Below, piece after piece: positions 50,831 to 60,077 of a DNA stretch of 64,000 bases. Positions within the stretch are counted from its first letter, which is position 1, and each line of letters begins with the position of its first letter. This DNA comes from Streptomyces aureocirculatus (GTDB taxonomy: Bacteria > Actinomycetota > Actinomycetes > Streptomycetales > Streptomycetaceae). The translations under genes were made by a program, and so were the position numbers. Below the pieces are notes generated by a model. It made no database searches and was not told where the DNA came from. It worked only from the letters and a program-made list of their open reading frames with translations. The stretch is from positions 248,001 to 312,000 of the forward strand of contig NZ_JOAP01000007.1 in assembly GCF_000720475.1 (NCBI RefSeq). The letters are read 5' to 3'.

Positions 50831-52246
50831 GTCCCCCGCAGGTGCTTCCAGACCGCCTTCGCCGCGTTGTGCCCCGACATGCCGTGCACGCCGGGTCCCG
50901 GCGGTGTCGCGGAGGAGCAGAGGAAGACGGCGGGGTGCCGGGTGCGGTACGGGAAGGCGGTGAGGCGGGGGGCGCAGCAGGAGCTGGAGTCCGCTCACCG
51001 CGCCGCAGGCGATGTCGCCGCCCACGTAGTTGGCGTTGCGGGCGGCGAGCTGCGGCGGCCCTGCGGTCGCGCGGGCGAGGACGCGGTCGCGGAAGCCGGG
51101 CGCGAAGCGCTCGAGCTGCCGTTCGACGGCGTCGGTGAGGTCGCCGTCCCAGTTGTGGGGCACATGGCCGTACGCCCAGAAGACCTGCTTGCCCTCGGGT
51201 GCGCGGGACGGGTCGACGACGCTCGGCTGCACGGTGATGAGGAACGGCCTCTCCGGAGCGAGCCCCTCGCGGGAGGCGGCCCGCAGTGCCGTGCCGATCT
51301 CGGCGCTGTCCGCGCCGATCTGGACGGTTCCGGCGATGCGGGCCTCGGGCGCGGCCCACGGCACCGGGCCGTCGAGCGCGTAGTCGACCTTGAAGACTCC
51401 GGGGCCGTACCGGTAGCCGTCGTAGGAGTGTCCGAGTCCGGCGATCCTGGCCAGCGCGGTGGGTGAGGTGTCGAAGACGTACGCGCGGGCGGGCGGCAGG
51501 TCGTCGAGCCGCTTGACCTCGTAGTCGGTGTGGACGATGCCGCCGAGGTCGGTGAGGTACGCGGCGAGGGCGTCGGAGATCGACTGTGAGCCGCCGCGTG
51601 CGACGGGCCACCCGCGGGCGTGCGCGGCGAGCGCGAAGACCAGGCCGACGGCGCCCGTCGCGAAGCCGCCGAGGGGCGCCATGACGTGGGCGACCAGCCC
51701 GGCGAACAGCGTGCGCGCCCGTTCGTCGCGAAAGCGGCGCGTCAGCCACGTCGACGGCGGGAGCCCCACGAGCCCGAACCGGGCGAGCAGTACCGGGTCC
51801 CGGGGCAGCGCGGTCAGCGGCAGCGCCATGAAGTCCCGTACCAGGGTGTCCCAGTGCGCCGTGAAGGGTGCCACGAGCCTGCGGTAGGTGCCCGCGTCCC
51901 GCGGCCCGAAGGAGGCCGCCGTCTCGGCGACGGAGCGGGCGAGGACGGCGGCGCCGCCGCCGGGGAAGGGGTGGGCCATCGGCAGTCGCGGCTGGAGCCA
52001 CTCCAGGCCGTACCGCTCCAGGGGCATGGCGCGGAACGCTGGTGAGTTGATGCCCAGCGGGTGCGCCGCCGAGCACGGGTCGTGCCGGAAGCCGGGGAGG
52101 GTCAGTTCCTCGGTGCGGGCGCCGCCGCCGACGGTGTCCTTGGCCTCGAACACGGCCACGGAGAACCCGCGGCGGGCCAGCTCCACGGCAGCGGTCAGAC
52201 CGTTCGGTCCCGCCCCCACGACGACGGCATCGAGCATCGACGGCAC
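50824..52246 (-). pseudogene. FAD-dependent phytoene desaturase-like oxidoreductase, frameshifted near the C-terminus
   Basis: An amine-oxidase/CrtI-like flavoprotein of about 474 residues. [21 protein letters not shown] is the N-terminal FAD motif, [19 protein letters not shown] the substrate-domain signature, and [12 protein letters not shown] precedes the C-terminal FAD-binding loop. After LLLRP the frame is lost; one base fewer in the G6 run at 50967-50972 gives [11 protein letters not shown]...[24 protein letters not shown] and a stop at 50824. In the frame as given, the protein instead reads through into the macrodomain gene. It is either a real mutation or a homopolymer error. GTG 52246 has AAGGAG upstream. 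Confidence 0.85.
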
Positions 52247-52345
52247 CTTCGGACTCCTTCGTCAGCCGGTGGCCAGTGCCGCACAGGATATGCCGCCGCA
52301 CCGGCGGCGCCGGGGCCGCGGCCGCCCACGGCAGCGCCGGGACGG

Positions 52346-53200
52346 TCAGATCGCGTGCGCGAGCACTTCGGCCACCCGGCGCGCGGTGGCCTCGTCCCGT
52401 GCCGCGGTGAAGGGCAGGGCGTTCCCTCCGGTGATGCTGAACGGCACGCCGTCGCGGGTGGTGTGCGCGCCGCCCGCCTCCTCGACCAGGAGCAGGCCCG
52501 CCGCGTGGTCCCAGGCGAGCTCCCAGGTGAACGCGACGGCGTCGAGGGTGCCCCGCGCGACGGCGAGGTACTCCAGGCCCGCCGAGCCGCACGGCCGGGG
52601 TGTGAAGCCCTCGGCGAGCAGGCCGAGGAGGGAGCGCTTCTGCTCGTCGGTGGTGAAGTCCGGGTGGGACGTGGCGACGGTCAGGGGGCGGCCGGGCTCG
52701 GGGGTGCCGGCGTGCAGGGGCTCGCCGTTCAGGGTGGCGCCCTTGCCGCGGATCGCTACCGCGCACTCGTCGAGCGCGGGGGCGTACGTCCACGAGGCGA
52801 GCACCACGCCGTCGAGGGCGAGCGCGACGAGCGTGCAGAAACCGGGGTCCCCGTGCACGTACTGCCGTGTCCCGTCGACGGGATCGACGATCCACACGGG
52901 GGCGGTGCCCGCTATCGCGCCGTACGAGTCGGGGTCGGCGTGCACCGCTTCCTCGCCGACGACGACGGAGCCGGGAAGGAGGGCCGTCAGCTCGCGGGTC
53001 AGGAACTCCTCGGCGCGGCGGTCGGCGGTGGTCACGAGGTCGTGCGGGGCGCTCTTCTGGACGACGTCGTCCTCGGTGAGCTGCCGGAACCGCGGGGTGA
53101 TCTCTTCTGCGGCCGCCTTGCGGATCACGCGTTCCACGTCGGCGGTCTGTCGTGCGAGAAAGTCGTCGATGCTTTCCTTGATTACCTGTGTCTCGATCAT
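52346..53200 (-). CDS. Inositol monophosphatase-family phosphatase
   Basis: A 284-residue Mg-dependent phosphatase of the IMPase/HisN/CysQ superfamily. VVGEEAVHA, IVDPVDGTRQYVHG and FTWELAWDHAAGLLLVEEAGG are the three metal-binding signatures. It may act on histidinol phosphate, inositol phosphate or adenosine bisphosphate; FVxxxP-type clues are insufficient to decide. ATG at 53198-53200 is directly preceded by GGAGG. Confidence 0.9.
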   Translation of the reverse strand: MIETQVIKESIDDFLARQTADVERVIRKAAAEEITPRFRQLTEDDVVQKSAPHDLVTTADRRAEEFLTRELTALLPGSVVVGEEAVHADPDSYGAIAGTAPVWIVDPVDGTRQYVHGDPGFCTLVALALDGVVLASWTYAPALDECAVAIRGKGATLNGEPLHAGTPEPGRPLTVATSHPDFTTDEQKRSLLGLLAEGFTPRPCGSAGLEYLAVARGTLDAVAFTWELAWDHAAGLLLVEEAGGAHTTRDGVPFSITGGNALPFTAARDEATARRVAEVLAHAI

Positions 53201-53362
53201 GCCTCCATGAGAGCACGTGCCACTGACATCGCGGACTCCCGGGGTGAACAACGGGTGGAATACGGACGAACTCCTCTCTCCGCCCGCCACCACGCTTAAC
53301 CCTGCTGTCACCAGGCACAACCCGTCTGTCACCGGGCGTTCCCCGCGCTCCTCCGCTCGGCC

Positions 53363-55177
53363 TCAGCGCCCGACCGCGTACCCCTGCATCCCCCGCGGAT
53401 TGGCGGCCGCCGACAGGACGCCGGTCCGCGGGTCCCGCGCCACCGCGCAGAGCCGCCCCTCCGACCAGGGGCCGCCCACGGTCACGTGGTGTCCGCGCCG
53501 CCGCAGCTCCGCCACGACATCGGGGTCCGTGCGGGACTCCACGACGAGGCTGCCAGGGCGCATCCCGCGCGGGTAGAAGGACTCGGGGAAGGACTCGGTG
53601 TGCCAGTTCGGGGCGTCGACGGCGCCTTGCAGGTCGAGCCCGCCGCGTATCGCCGGGCGCAGCGCCACGGCCAGGAAGAAGTGTGTCTGCCACTGGTCCT
53701 GCTGGTCCCCGCCGGGTGTGCCGAAGGCCATGACGGGCGCGCCGTCCTTGAGCGCGAGGGACGGCGAGAGGGTGGTGCGGGGGCGGCGGCCCGGGGTGAG
53801 CGAGTCCGGCAGGCCCTCCTCCAGCCAGGCCATCTGCAGCCGGGTGCCGAGCGGGAACCCGAGTTCCGGTACGACGGGGTTGGACTGGAGCCAGCCGCCC
53901 GACGGGGTGGCCGCGACCATGTTTCCCCAGCGGTCGACGATGTCCAGGTGGCACGTGTCGCCGCGGGTGCCGCCGTCGTTCGCGACGGTCGGCTCCCCCG
54001 CGCCCGCGGCCGCCTTGCCGTTCGGCGCGCGGAGGTCGGGCGCACCGCCCGCGGCGAGGGCGCGCACATGGGCGGAGAGGAGGGGCTCGCGTCCGCCGGG
54101 GCGGCCGGGCCGCAGCTCGTGGGAGGCCCGCTCACCGATCAGGGCCCGGCGGCCGGTGTTGTAGTCCTCGGACAACAGCTCGGCGAGCGGGACCGGCGCG
54201 GCGTCCCCGTACCAGGCCTCGCGGTCGGCCATGGCTAGCTTGCAGCCCTCGACGAGGAGATGCACGTACGCGGCGGAGCCGGGCGGCGGCAGTTCACCGG
54301 GCAGCAGGGCGAGCTGCTGGAGGAGGGCGGGGCCCTGGCTCCAGGGGCCCGCCTTGCACAGGGTCCAGCCGTTCCAGTCGTAGGTGACGGGGTCCTCGTA
54401 GCCCGCGGACCAGGACGCGAGGTCGGCGGCGGTGAGGGTGCCGGTGTGGTGCTCGCCGCTGGTGTCCAGGGTGGGCTCGGCGGCCTGGCGCACCAGGGCG
54501 TCGGCGATGAAGCCGGTGCGCCACACGGTGCGGGCGGCCTCGATCTGCGCGGTCCTGTCGGTGCCGCCCGCGGCCTCGGCCTCGGTGACCAGGCGCCGCC
54601 AGGTCGCGGCCAGGCGGGGGTTGCGGAACAGCTCGCCGGGGGTGGGCGGCTCGCCGCCCGGGAGGTAGACCTCCACCGACGTGGTCCACTGCGTCTCGAA
54701 GAGTTCCCGTACCGTCTCGACGGTCCGCGTGAACCGTTCGACGGGCGGGTGGCCGTCCTCGGCGTATCCGACGGCGTACTTCAGGACCTCGGCGAGCGTC
54801 CTGGTGCCGTGGTCGCGGAGCAGCAGCATCCAGGCGTCGAAGGCTCCGGGCACGGCGGCGGCGAGCGGTCCGGTGCCGGGCACCAGGGCGAGCCCGAGGG
54901 TGTCACGGTAGTGGGCGACGGTCGCGCCCGCGGGTGCGACGCCCTGCCCGCACAGGACGCGTACGTCACCGCCGGCCGGTGCGAGGATGATCGGCACCTC
55001 ACCGGCGGGCCCGTTCAGGTGCGGCTCGACCACGTGCAGGACGAACCCCGCGGCGACGGCGGCGTCGTAGGCGTTCCCGTCGTCCTCCAGGACCGCCATC
55101 GCGGTCTGTGAGGCGAGCCAGTGGGTGGACGACACCATGCCGAAGGTGCCCTGGAGCGTGGGGCGCGTCGTGAACAT
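53363..55177 (-). CDS. Gamma-glutamyltransferase-family protein
   Basis: A 604-residue Ntn-hydrolase. It has no signal peptide. GDTCHLDIVDRWGNMVAATPSGG contains the autocleavage and nucleophile Thr (DTCH in place of the usual TTHxSV), PRTTLSPSLALKDG and FGTPGGDQQDQWQ are small-subunit motifs. The family transfers or hydrolyses gamma-glutamyl groups of glutathione-like compounds or acylates; cytoplasmic relatives include cephalosporin-acylase-like and mycothiol-linked proteins, so the substrate is open. Confidence 0.88.
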   Translation of the reverse strand: MFTTRPTLQGTFGMVSSTHWLASQTAMAVLEDDGNAYDAAVAAGFVLHVVEPHLNGPAGEVPIILAPAGGDVRVLCGQGVAPAGATVAHYRDTLGLALVPGTGPLAAAVPGAFDAWMLLLRDHGTRTLAEVLKYAVGYAEDGHPPVERFTRTVETVRELFETQWTTSVEVYLPGGEPPTPGELFRNPRLAATWRRLVTEAEAAGGTDRTAQIEAARTVWRTGFIADALVRQAAEPTLDTSGEHHTGTLTAADLASWSAGYEDPVTYDWNGWTLCKAGPWSQGPALLQQLALLPGELPPPGSAAYVHLLVEGCKLAMADREAWYGDAAPVPLAELLSEDYNTGRRALIGERASHELRPGRPGGREPLLSAHVRALAAGGAPDLRAPNGKAAAGAGEPTVANDGGTRGDTCHLDIVDRWGNMVAATPSGGWLQSNPVVPELGFPLGTRLQMAWLEEGLPDSLTPGRRPRTTLSPSLALKDGAPVMAFGTPGGDQQDQWQTHFFLAVALRPAIRGGLDLQGAVDAPNWHTESFPESFYPRGMRPGSLVVESRTDPDVVAELRRRGHHVTVGGPWSEGRLCAVARDPRTGVLSAAANPRGMQGYAVGR

Positions 55178-55247
55178 GCCCCGCAGGCTAACTCCCGTGC
55201 TCCGGGCGCCGGTCGGGCCCCCGGGGGCTCACCCGGGACGGGCGTAC

Positions 55248-55282
55248 GTCACGCGCCGGGGGTCAGGACCCCGGCGCGTGAC
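55248..55282 (-). terminator. Terminator downstream of dps
   Basis: A perfect 14-bp stem (55248-55261 with 55269-55282) and a 7-nt loop, 22 bp past the dps stop. Confidence 0.75.
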
Positions 55283-55304
55283 GGGTCAGGGGCGGCCGGG
55301 GCCG

Positions 55305-55862
55305 TCACTCGGCGGCGGCGCGGGCGGCGTCGGCCTCCGTGGCGGCGTTGCCGGTGGAGAGGGTGCCCTGGGCGCTCTCCAGGTGGGCGCGGACGAACCA
55401 CTGGAACTGGTCCAGGTCCCTGAGCTGCTCGATGAGGAGGTCCTCCGTCGCCGGGTCGAGGTCTCCGACCTTCTCGATGGCGGTGCGGTAGCTCTCGATC
55501 ACGCCGGTGTAGACCATGTCGAGTGCGCCCAGATGGGCGATGGCGTCGGCCCGGCCGATGCTGTAGTCGTCCCAGGTGCGCTCGGCGACCAGGGCGCCCG
55601 GGGTGCCCTTCGGGACCCCGCCGAGGGCCGAGATCCGCTCGGCCACGTCGTCCGCCATGTCGCGGACGCGGTCGACCTGCGGGTCGAGCATCTCGTGCAC
55701 GGCGATGAAGTGCGGGCCGACGACGTTCCAGTGCACGTGCTTCAGCGTGAGGTGCAGATCGTTCAGCGCGTGCAGCCGGGCGCTCAGCGCCGAGATCAGC
55801 TTCCCGCCGTCCTCGACGCTGATGCCCGGAACGGTGTAGCGGGGCGTGGAAGTGCTGGCCAT
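55305..55862 (-). CDS. dps: Dps-family DNA-binding ferritin-like protein
   Basis: A 185-residue miniferritin that forms dodecamers, oxidises and stores iron and protects DNA. LKHVHWNVVGPHFIAVHEMLDPQVDRVRDMADDVAERISALGG includes the ferroxidase His, Asp and Glu ligands shared across subunits. N- and C-terminal tails are Ser/Thr- and Ala-rich, as in Streptomyces Dps proteins where the tails affect assembly. The 83-bp upstream gap is AT-rich for this genome but I see no certain promoter. Confidence 0.93.
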   Translation of the reverse strand: MASTSTPRYTVPGISVEDGGKLISALSARLHALNDLHLTLKHVHWNVVGPHFIAVHEMLDPQVDRVRDMADDVAERISALGGVPKGTPGALVAERTWDDYSIGRADAIAHLGALDMVYTGVIESYRTAIEKVGDLDPATEDLLIEQLRDLDQFQWFVRAHLESAQGTLSTGNAATEADAARAAAE

Positions 55863-55945
55863 GGTGTGCTCCTCAGCTTCTCATCCGTCAATATGCCGAT
55901 GAACGCGTTCCCCGTACCAAAGCCGTTTAACACGGCAAATGGTCC

Positions 55946-56398
55946 TCAAATGGGAAACGGCGTGGTGCGGCCGTCGTCCTGCACCAGGCACCGCAGAAGG
56001 TCGTCCAGGCAGATGCGCTCCTCGCCGGGGGGCACCACCGCGTGGGCCGAGGCGAGGAAGGCGGTGACGTCGGTCGTGGCGGCGTGCAGGACGGCGCGGT
56101 CACGGCCCGCGGGGCCCGGGGTGCCGAACAGTTCGATACGTACGCGCGTGCCGCGGGCCGCGCCCGGCGAAGGGGCGATCCGCACGTCCCCCTCACCGAC
56201 CGGACGACGGCAGCCCTCGGCGAGCTGCTGCCGGTCCAGGCGCCAGCGGGTCGCCTCGTCGCCGTCGCAGTAGAACGTCATGGTGGCGGCGAACGGGTCC
56301 TCGGCCGTGTACGAGAGTTCGGCGGACAGCGGGGCACGCCCGCCGTCGTCGCCGGTCTCGAGCTCCATCGGCACCATCGCTCTGACCTCGGCCTCCAC
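55946..56398 (-). CDS. SsgA-like protein (SALP), sporulation/cell-division regulator family
   Basis: A 150-residue protein of the SsgA/SsgB family, which in streptomycetes directs septum placement and spore wall synthesis. APLSAELSYTAEDPFAATMTFYCDG, WRLDRQQLAEGCRRPVGEGDVRIAPS and LHAATTDVTAFLASAHAVVPPGEE align with the family core. GTG at 56396-56398 is chosen for GGAGGA upstream. It is divergent from the P450 gene at 56564. Which paralogue it is cannot be decided by eye. Confidence 0.82.
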   Translation of the reverse strand: MEAEVRAMVPMELETGDDGGRAPLSAELSYTAEDPFAATMTFYCDGDEATRWRLDRQQLAEGCRRPVGEGDVRIAPSPGAARGTRVRIELFGTPGPAGRDRAVLHAATTDVTAFLASAHAVVPPGEERICLDDLLRCLVQDDGRTTPFPI

Positions 56399-56563
56399 GG
56401 CGTTCCTCCAGTGGTTCGGGGGGTGGTGAACCCCATATGCCCCGTGGGGCGCGGGAGATGCGGGGAGACAGGTGGGGCAACGTGGTGGGCTACGCACCCT
56501 GTCGGTTCTTTTCCTTGATCAATAAGCTGGTGCGGCCAGGCAGACGCCCTCCGAAGGAGTCCC

Positions 56564-57784
56564 GTGTCCACTGCTCAGCCCATACCGGACATTCTCTCGC
56601 CCGAGTTCGCAGCCGACCCGTACCCCGTCTACCGCGCCATGCGGGAACACACGCCGCTCCTGTGGCACGAAGCCACCAGGAGCTACATCGTCTCGCGCTA
56701 CGAGGACGTGTCCCGCGTCTTCAAGGACAAGGCGGCGCAGTTCACCACGGACAACTACGACTGGCAGATCGAGCCCGTGCACGGCCGGACGATCCTCCAG
56801 CTCAGCGGGCGCGAGCACGCGGTGCGCCGGGCGCTCGTCGCCCCGGCCTTCCGCGGCAGCGAGCTGCAGAACACCTTCCTGCCGGTGATCCGCCGCAACT
56901 CCGAGGAACTGATCGCCGCCTTCCGCCACCGCGGCTCCGCGGACCTCGTCGCGGACTACGCCACCCGCTTCCCGGTGAACGTGATCGCCGACATGCTGGG
57001 GCTCGACAAGGCCGATCACGAGCGGTTCCACGGCTGGTACACGAGCGTCATCGCGTTCCTGGGCAACCTGGCGGGCGACCCCGAGGTGGCGGCGGCGGGT
57101 GAGCGGACCCGGGCGGAGTTCGCCGAGTACATGTTCCCGATCATCGCCGCGCGCCGCGCGGACCCGGGCGACGACCTGCTGTCCACGCTGTGCGCCGCCG
57201 AGGTCGACGGGGTGCGGATGAGCGACGAGGACATCAAGGCCTTCTGCAGCCTGCTGCTCGCCGCGGGCGGCGAGACCACCGACAAGGCCATCGCCGGGAT
57301 CTTCGCCAATCTGCTCACGCACCCCGACCAGCTCGCCGCCGTGCGCGCGGACCGCTCCCTCGTCGACCGGGCCTTCGCCGAGACGCTGCGGTACACGCCG
57401 CCGGTCCACATGATCATGCGGCAGACCGCGGTCGAGGTGGAGCTCGCCGGTGGCACCGTGCCCGCGGGCGCCACCGTGACCTGCCTCATCGGCTCGGCCA
57501 ACCGCGACGGCGAGCGCTACCGCGAGCCGGACCGCTTCGACATCTTCCGGGACGACCTGACGACCACCACGGCGTTCTCCGCGGCGGCCGACCACCTCGC
57601 GTTCGCACTCGGCAGGCACTTCTGCGTGGGCGCGCTGCTCGCCCGCGCCGAGGTCGAGACGGGCGTCAACCAGCTCCTCGACGCCATGCCCGACCTGCGG
57701 CTCGCGGACGGCTTCGTACCCTTGGAGCGCGGCGTCTTCACCCGGGGCCCACAGACCCTGCCGGTGGTGTTCACACCGAGCTGA
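56564..57784 (+). CDS. Cytochrome P450 (CYP154-like)
   Basis: A 406-residue soluble bacterial P450. LLAAGGETTDKAI is the I-helix oxygen-activation motif, ETLRYTPP contains ExxR, and FALGRHFCVGALLARAEVE is the heme-Cys loop. In Streptomyces a CYP154 gene commonly sits beside a conservon-linked CYP157 gene; here it is convergent with one. GTG at 56564 has GAAGGAG upstream. Ferredoxin or reductase genes are absent. The substrate is unknown. Confidence 0.92.
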   Translation: MSTAQPIPDILSPEFAADPYPVYRAMREHTPLLWHEATRSYIVSRYEDVSRVFKDKAAQFTTDNYDWQIEPVHGRTILQLSGREHAVRRALVAPAFRGSELQNTFLPVIRRNSEELIAAFRHRGSADLVADYATRFPVNVIADMLGLDKADHERFHGWYTSVIAFLGNLAGDPEVAAAGERTRAEFAEYMFPIIAARRADPGDDLLSTLCAAEVDGVRMSDEDIKAFCSLLLAAGGETTDKAIAGIFANLLTHPDQLAAVRADRSLVDRAFAETLRYTPPVHMIMRQTAVEVELAGGTVPAGATVTCLIGSANRDGERYREPDRFDIFRDDLTTTTAFSAAADHLAFALGRHFCVGALLARAEVETGVNQLLDAMPDLRLADGFVPLERGVFTRGPQTLPVVFTPS

Positions 57785-57818
57785 GCGCCACCCCGCCGCG
57801 TGCGGCGCGGATCGCCTC

Positions 57819-57852
57819 CGCGCCGCCGCCGTCACCGCGCCGCCGCCGTCAC
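57819..57852. repeat. 17-bp x2 tandem repeat covering the conservon P450 stop
   Basis: CGCGCCGCCGCCGTCAC at 57819-57835 and 57836-57852; the gene-proximal copy contains the stop triplet at 57849-57851. Confidence 0.8.
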
Positions 57853-59126
57853 TGCGCCACGGGCGTGAACTGCACGGGCAGCGCCGTCAGGCCGCGCATC
57901 CAGATGGAAGGACGCCAGGCGAGCTCGCTGGGGTCGACGGAGAGCACCAGGTCGGGCAGCCGCTCCAGGAGCGTCTCGACCGCGGTGCGGGCGATGACGT
58001 CGGCGAGCAGCGGCGCCGGGTAGGGGCAGCGGTGCTCGCCGTTGCTGAAGGACAGGTGCGCCGAGTTCTCGGACCCCACCTGTGCCCCCGGCCAGATCTG
58101 CGGGTCGGCGTTGGCCGCGGCGAGGCCGAGCACCAGACAGTCGCCCGCCCGGATGCGGCGCCCGCCGAGCTGGGTGTCGCGGACCGCCCAGCGGCCGATG
58201 AAGTTCTGCGTCGGCGTGTCGAGCCACAGGACCTCGTTGAGTGCCTGGCTGACGCTGAGGCGGCCGCCGGAGACGTTCAGGGCGAACCGCTCGTCGGTCA
58301 GGAGCAGCCGCAGCGTGTTGCAGATCCAGTTGGCGGTGGGCTGCTGGGCGGCGGCGATCACCGAGATCAGGTCCTGGACGATCTCCTCGTCGGACAGGCC
58401 CGCGGGGTGCTCCAGCATGCGTGAGGTGACATCGGCTCCCGGGTTCCGCCGCCGCTCCTCGACGAGCTGGTGCACGCGCTCACCGACGCGGACGTACGCG
58501 GCCACGGGGTCGTCGCCCTCGGCGGCGTCCAGCGAGATCCGCAGGTCCTCCACGAGGGCCTCGGTGTCGGCGGTGCCGGGCGGCATGCCGACCATGTGCA
58601 CGGCGGCACGCATCGCCAGGGGGTGGGTGTAGACGCTCATCAGCTCGGCGCTGCCGCGCCCGGAGAAGTCCGCGATGAGCTGGTCGGCGATGTACGCGCA
58701 CTCGCGGCCGAGCTCGAACTGGTCGACGCTCTCCAGGGCTTCGGTGATGACGCCCGCGCGGCGGCGGTGCTCGGCGCCCTCGGTGAACAGGACGGACGGC
58801 TGGTAGCCCACGAACGGCATCAGGGGCCAGTCGGCGGGGATGTTGTCCCACTGGTTCCAGCGCCGCGAGTCGCGGGCGAACAGCTCGTCGTGCGCGGTCA
58901 CATAGGTGACCTCGGAGTAGCCGAGGACGAGCCAGGCGGGCACCCCGCCGTCGAGGAGCACGGGCGCGACCGAGCCGTGCCTGCTGCGCAGACTGCGGTA
59001 GAGGTCGAAGGGCGTCTGCTGGTACTCCAGGCCGCTGAGGGGCACCGCGTCGGGGTGGGCGGCGTGGGCGGGGCAGCCGGGCGGCGGGGTGTTCGGCGCA
59101 ACTGCGGGTCCGGTCGCTTCGGTCAT
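57849..59126 (-). CDS. cvnE: Conservon-linked cytochrome P450 (CYP157-like, no ExxR motif)
   Basis: A 425-residue P450. The heme loop FSNGEHRCPYPAPLLA keeps the Cys ligand (C367), but the K-helix motif reads E298-V-L-W301, so the otherwise nearly universal ExxR arginine is tryptophan. That loss is the described hallmark of the Streptomyces CYP157 family. The I-helix AAAQQPT is also non-standard. ATG 59124-59126 overlaps the cvnD stop (ATGA), so it is the last gene of the conservon. It may serve the conservon's signalling rather than ordinary monooxygenation; that is inference. Confidence 0.9.
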   Translation of the reverse strand: MTEATGPAVAPNTPPPGCPAHAAHPDAVPLSGLEYQQTPFDLYRSLRSRHGSVAPVLLDGGVPAWLVLGYSEVTYVTAHDELFARDSRRWNQWDNIPADWPLMPFVGYQPSVLFTEGAEHRRRAGVITEALESVDQFELGRECAYIADQLIADFSGRGSAELMSVYTHPLAMRAAVHMVGMPPGTADTEALVEDLRISLDAAEGDDPVAAYVRVGERVHQLVEERRRNPGADVTSRMLEHPAGLSDEEIVQDLISVIAAAQQPTANWICNTLRLLLTDERFALNVSGGRLSVSQALNEVLWLDTPTQNFIGRWAVRDTQLGGRRIRAGDCLVLGLAAANADPQIWPGAQVGSENSAHLSFSNGEHRCPYPAPLLADVIARTAVETLLERLPDLVLSVDPSELAWRPSIWMRGLTALPVQFTPVAQ

Positions 59127-59740
59127 GCTGTCAGTTCCCGTTCCCGTGCCAGGTGGTGGAGGTGGTCGACCAGGGTGATGAGGACGTCCTTGCCGGACGA
59201 GCGGACCCGGGCGTCGCACTCGATGAGGGGGACGTGGGCGGGCAGCGCGAGCGCGGCGCGTATCTCCTCCAGGGAGTGGCGCGCCGAGTCGTCGTCGAAG
59301 CGGTTCACGGCGACGACGAAGGGCGTGCCGTGGTGTTCGAGCCGGTCGATCGCGTACCAGGACTCGTCCATCCTGCGGGTGTCCACGAGGACCACCGCGC
59401 CGAGCGTGCCCGCGAAGAGGCGGTCCCACAGGAACCAGAAGCGCTTCTGTCCCGGCGCGCCGAACAGATAGAGCACCAGGCGGTCGTTGAGGCTGATGCG
59501 GCCGAAGTCGAAGGCGACCGTGGTGGTGGTCTTGCCGGTCGACTCGGGCATCTCGTCGACTCCGGCACCGGCCTGCGTCATCACCTCCTCGGTGTTCAGC
59601 GGCCGGATCTCGCTGACCGAGCGGACCAGGGTGGTCTTGCCGACGCCGAAGCCGCCCACCACGACGATCTTCAGGCCGTTTTCGGCCGTGTCGCGCAGCG
59701 GTGTCCGGGACGACGGCAGCTCAGAGGTTGCGGAGCCCAT
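59123..59740 (-). CDS. cvnD: Conservon GTPase-like ATP/GTP-binding protein
   Basis: A 205-residue small GTPase-like protein. KIVVVGGFGVGKTTLV is the P-loop (about residues 24-39), LYLFGAPGQKRFWFLWD is the switch II/G3-like region (DxxG replaced by LFGAPG as in CvnD proteins), and VVAVNRFDD corresponds to NKxD. Conservon proteins form a membrane-associated complex resembling eukaryotic G-protein signalling. Its start overlaps cvnC by 20 bp. Confidence 0.92.
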   Translation of the reverse strand: MGSATSELPSSRTPLRDTAENGLKIVVVGGFGVGKTTLVRSVSEIRPLNTEEVMTQAGAGVDEMPESTGKTTTTVAFDFGRISLNDRLVLYLFGAPGQKRFWFLWDRLFAGTLGAVVLVDTRRMDESWYAIDRLEHHGTPFVVAVNRFDDDSARHSLEEIRAALALPAHVPLIECDARVRSSGKDVLITLVDHLHHLARERELTA

Positions 59741-60077
59741 GGAGCACCTCCGTGAGAAGAGCGGAATCGGGGAGCGTGGCGGAGGCCGCCACGCGGGGAT
59801 GACGGGGGGTGATGCGGCCGGTCGCCTGGAGGTCCTCCAGGAGGATGCGGACGACGGTGATGGGCAGCGAGAGCTCGGCGGCGATCTCGACGACGGCGGT
59901 GGGGTGCCGGCACAGCTCCAGGATGCGCGCGTGCTCGGACTGCTGGCCGACGGCGGGCTCGCACTCGGCGACGATCAGCGTCACCAGGTCGAACGAGCTG
60001 CCGTCGGAGCGGCTGCGGCCCCCCGTGACCGTGTAGAGGCGGTCGGGGTCGCCGACATCGACGGGCCGCCGCATCAC
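59721..60077 (-). CDS. cvnC: Conservon DUF742 protein
   Basis: A 118-residue DUF742 protein. RPVDVGDPDRLYTVTGGRSRSD and LCRHPTAVVEIAAELSLPITVVRILLEDLQATGRI, a winged-helix-like core, are typical of CvnC. GTG 60077 overlaps the cvnB stop; ATG 60074 is the alternative. Confidence 0.9.
   Translation of the reverse strand: MMRRPVDVGDPDRLYTVTGGRSRSDGSSFDLVTLIVAECEPAVGQQSEHARILELCRHPTAVVEIAAELSLPITVVRILLEDLQATGRITPRHPRVAASATLPDSALLTEVLHGLRNL

Noticed and set aside
50148..53954. 1268-codon minus-strand open frame
   Set aside because: It runs through the macrodomain, oxidoreductase, phosphatase and GGT region in the wrong frame, with Arg/Pro/Gly-rich composition and no recognisable domain.
56515..56522. 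TTGATCAA palindrome upstream of the CYP154-like gene as an operator
   Set aside because: Only 8 bp with no flanking symmetry, too short to support a specific call.
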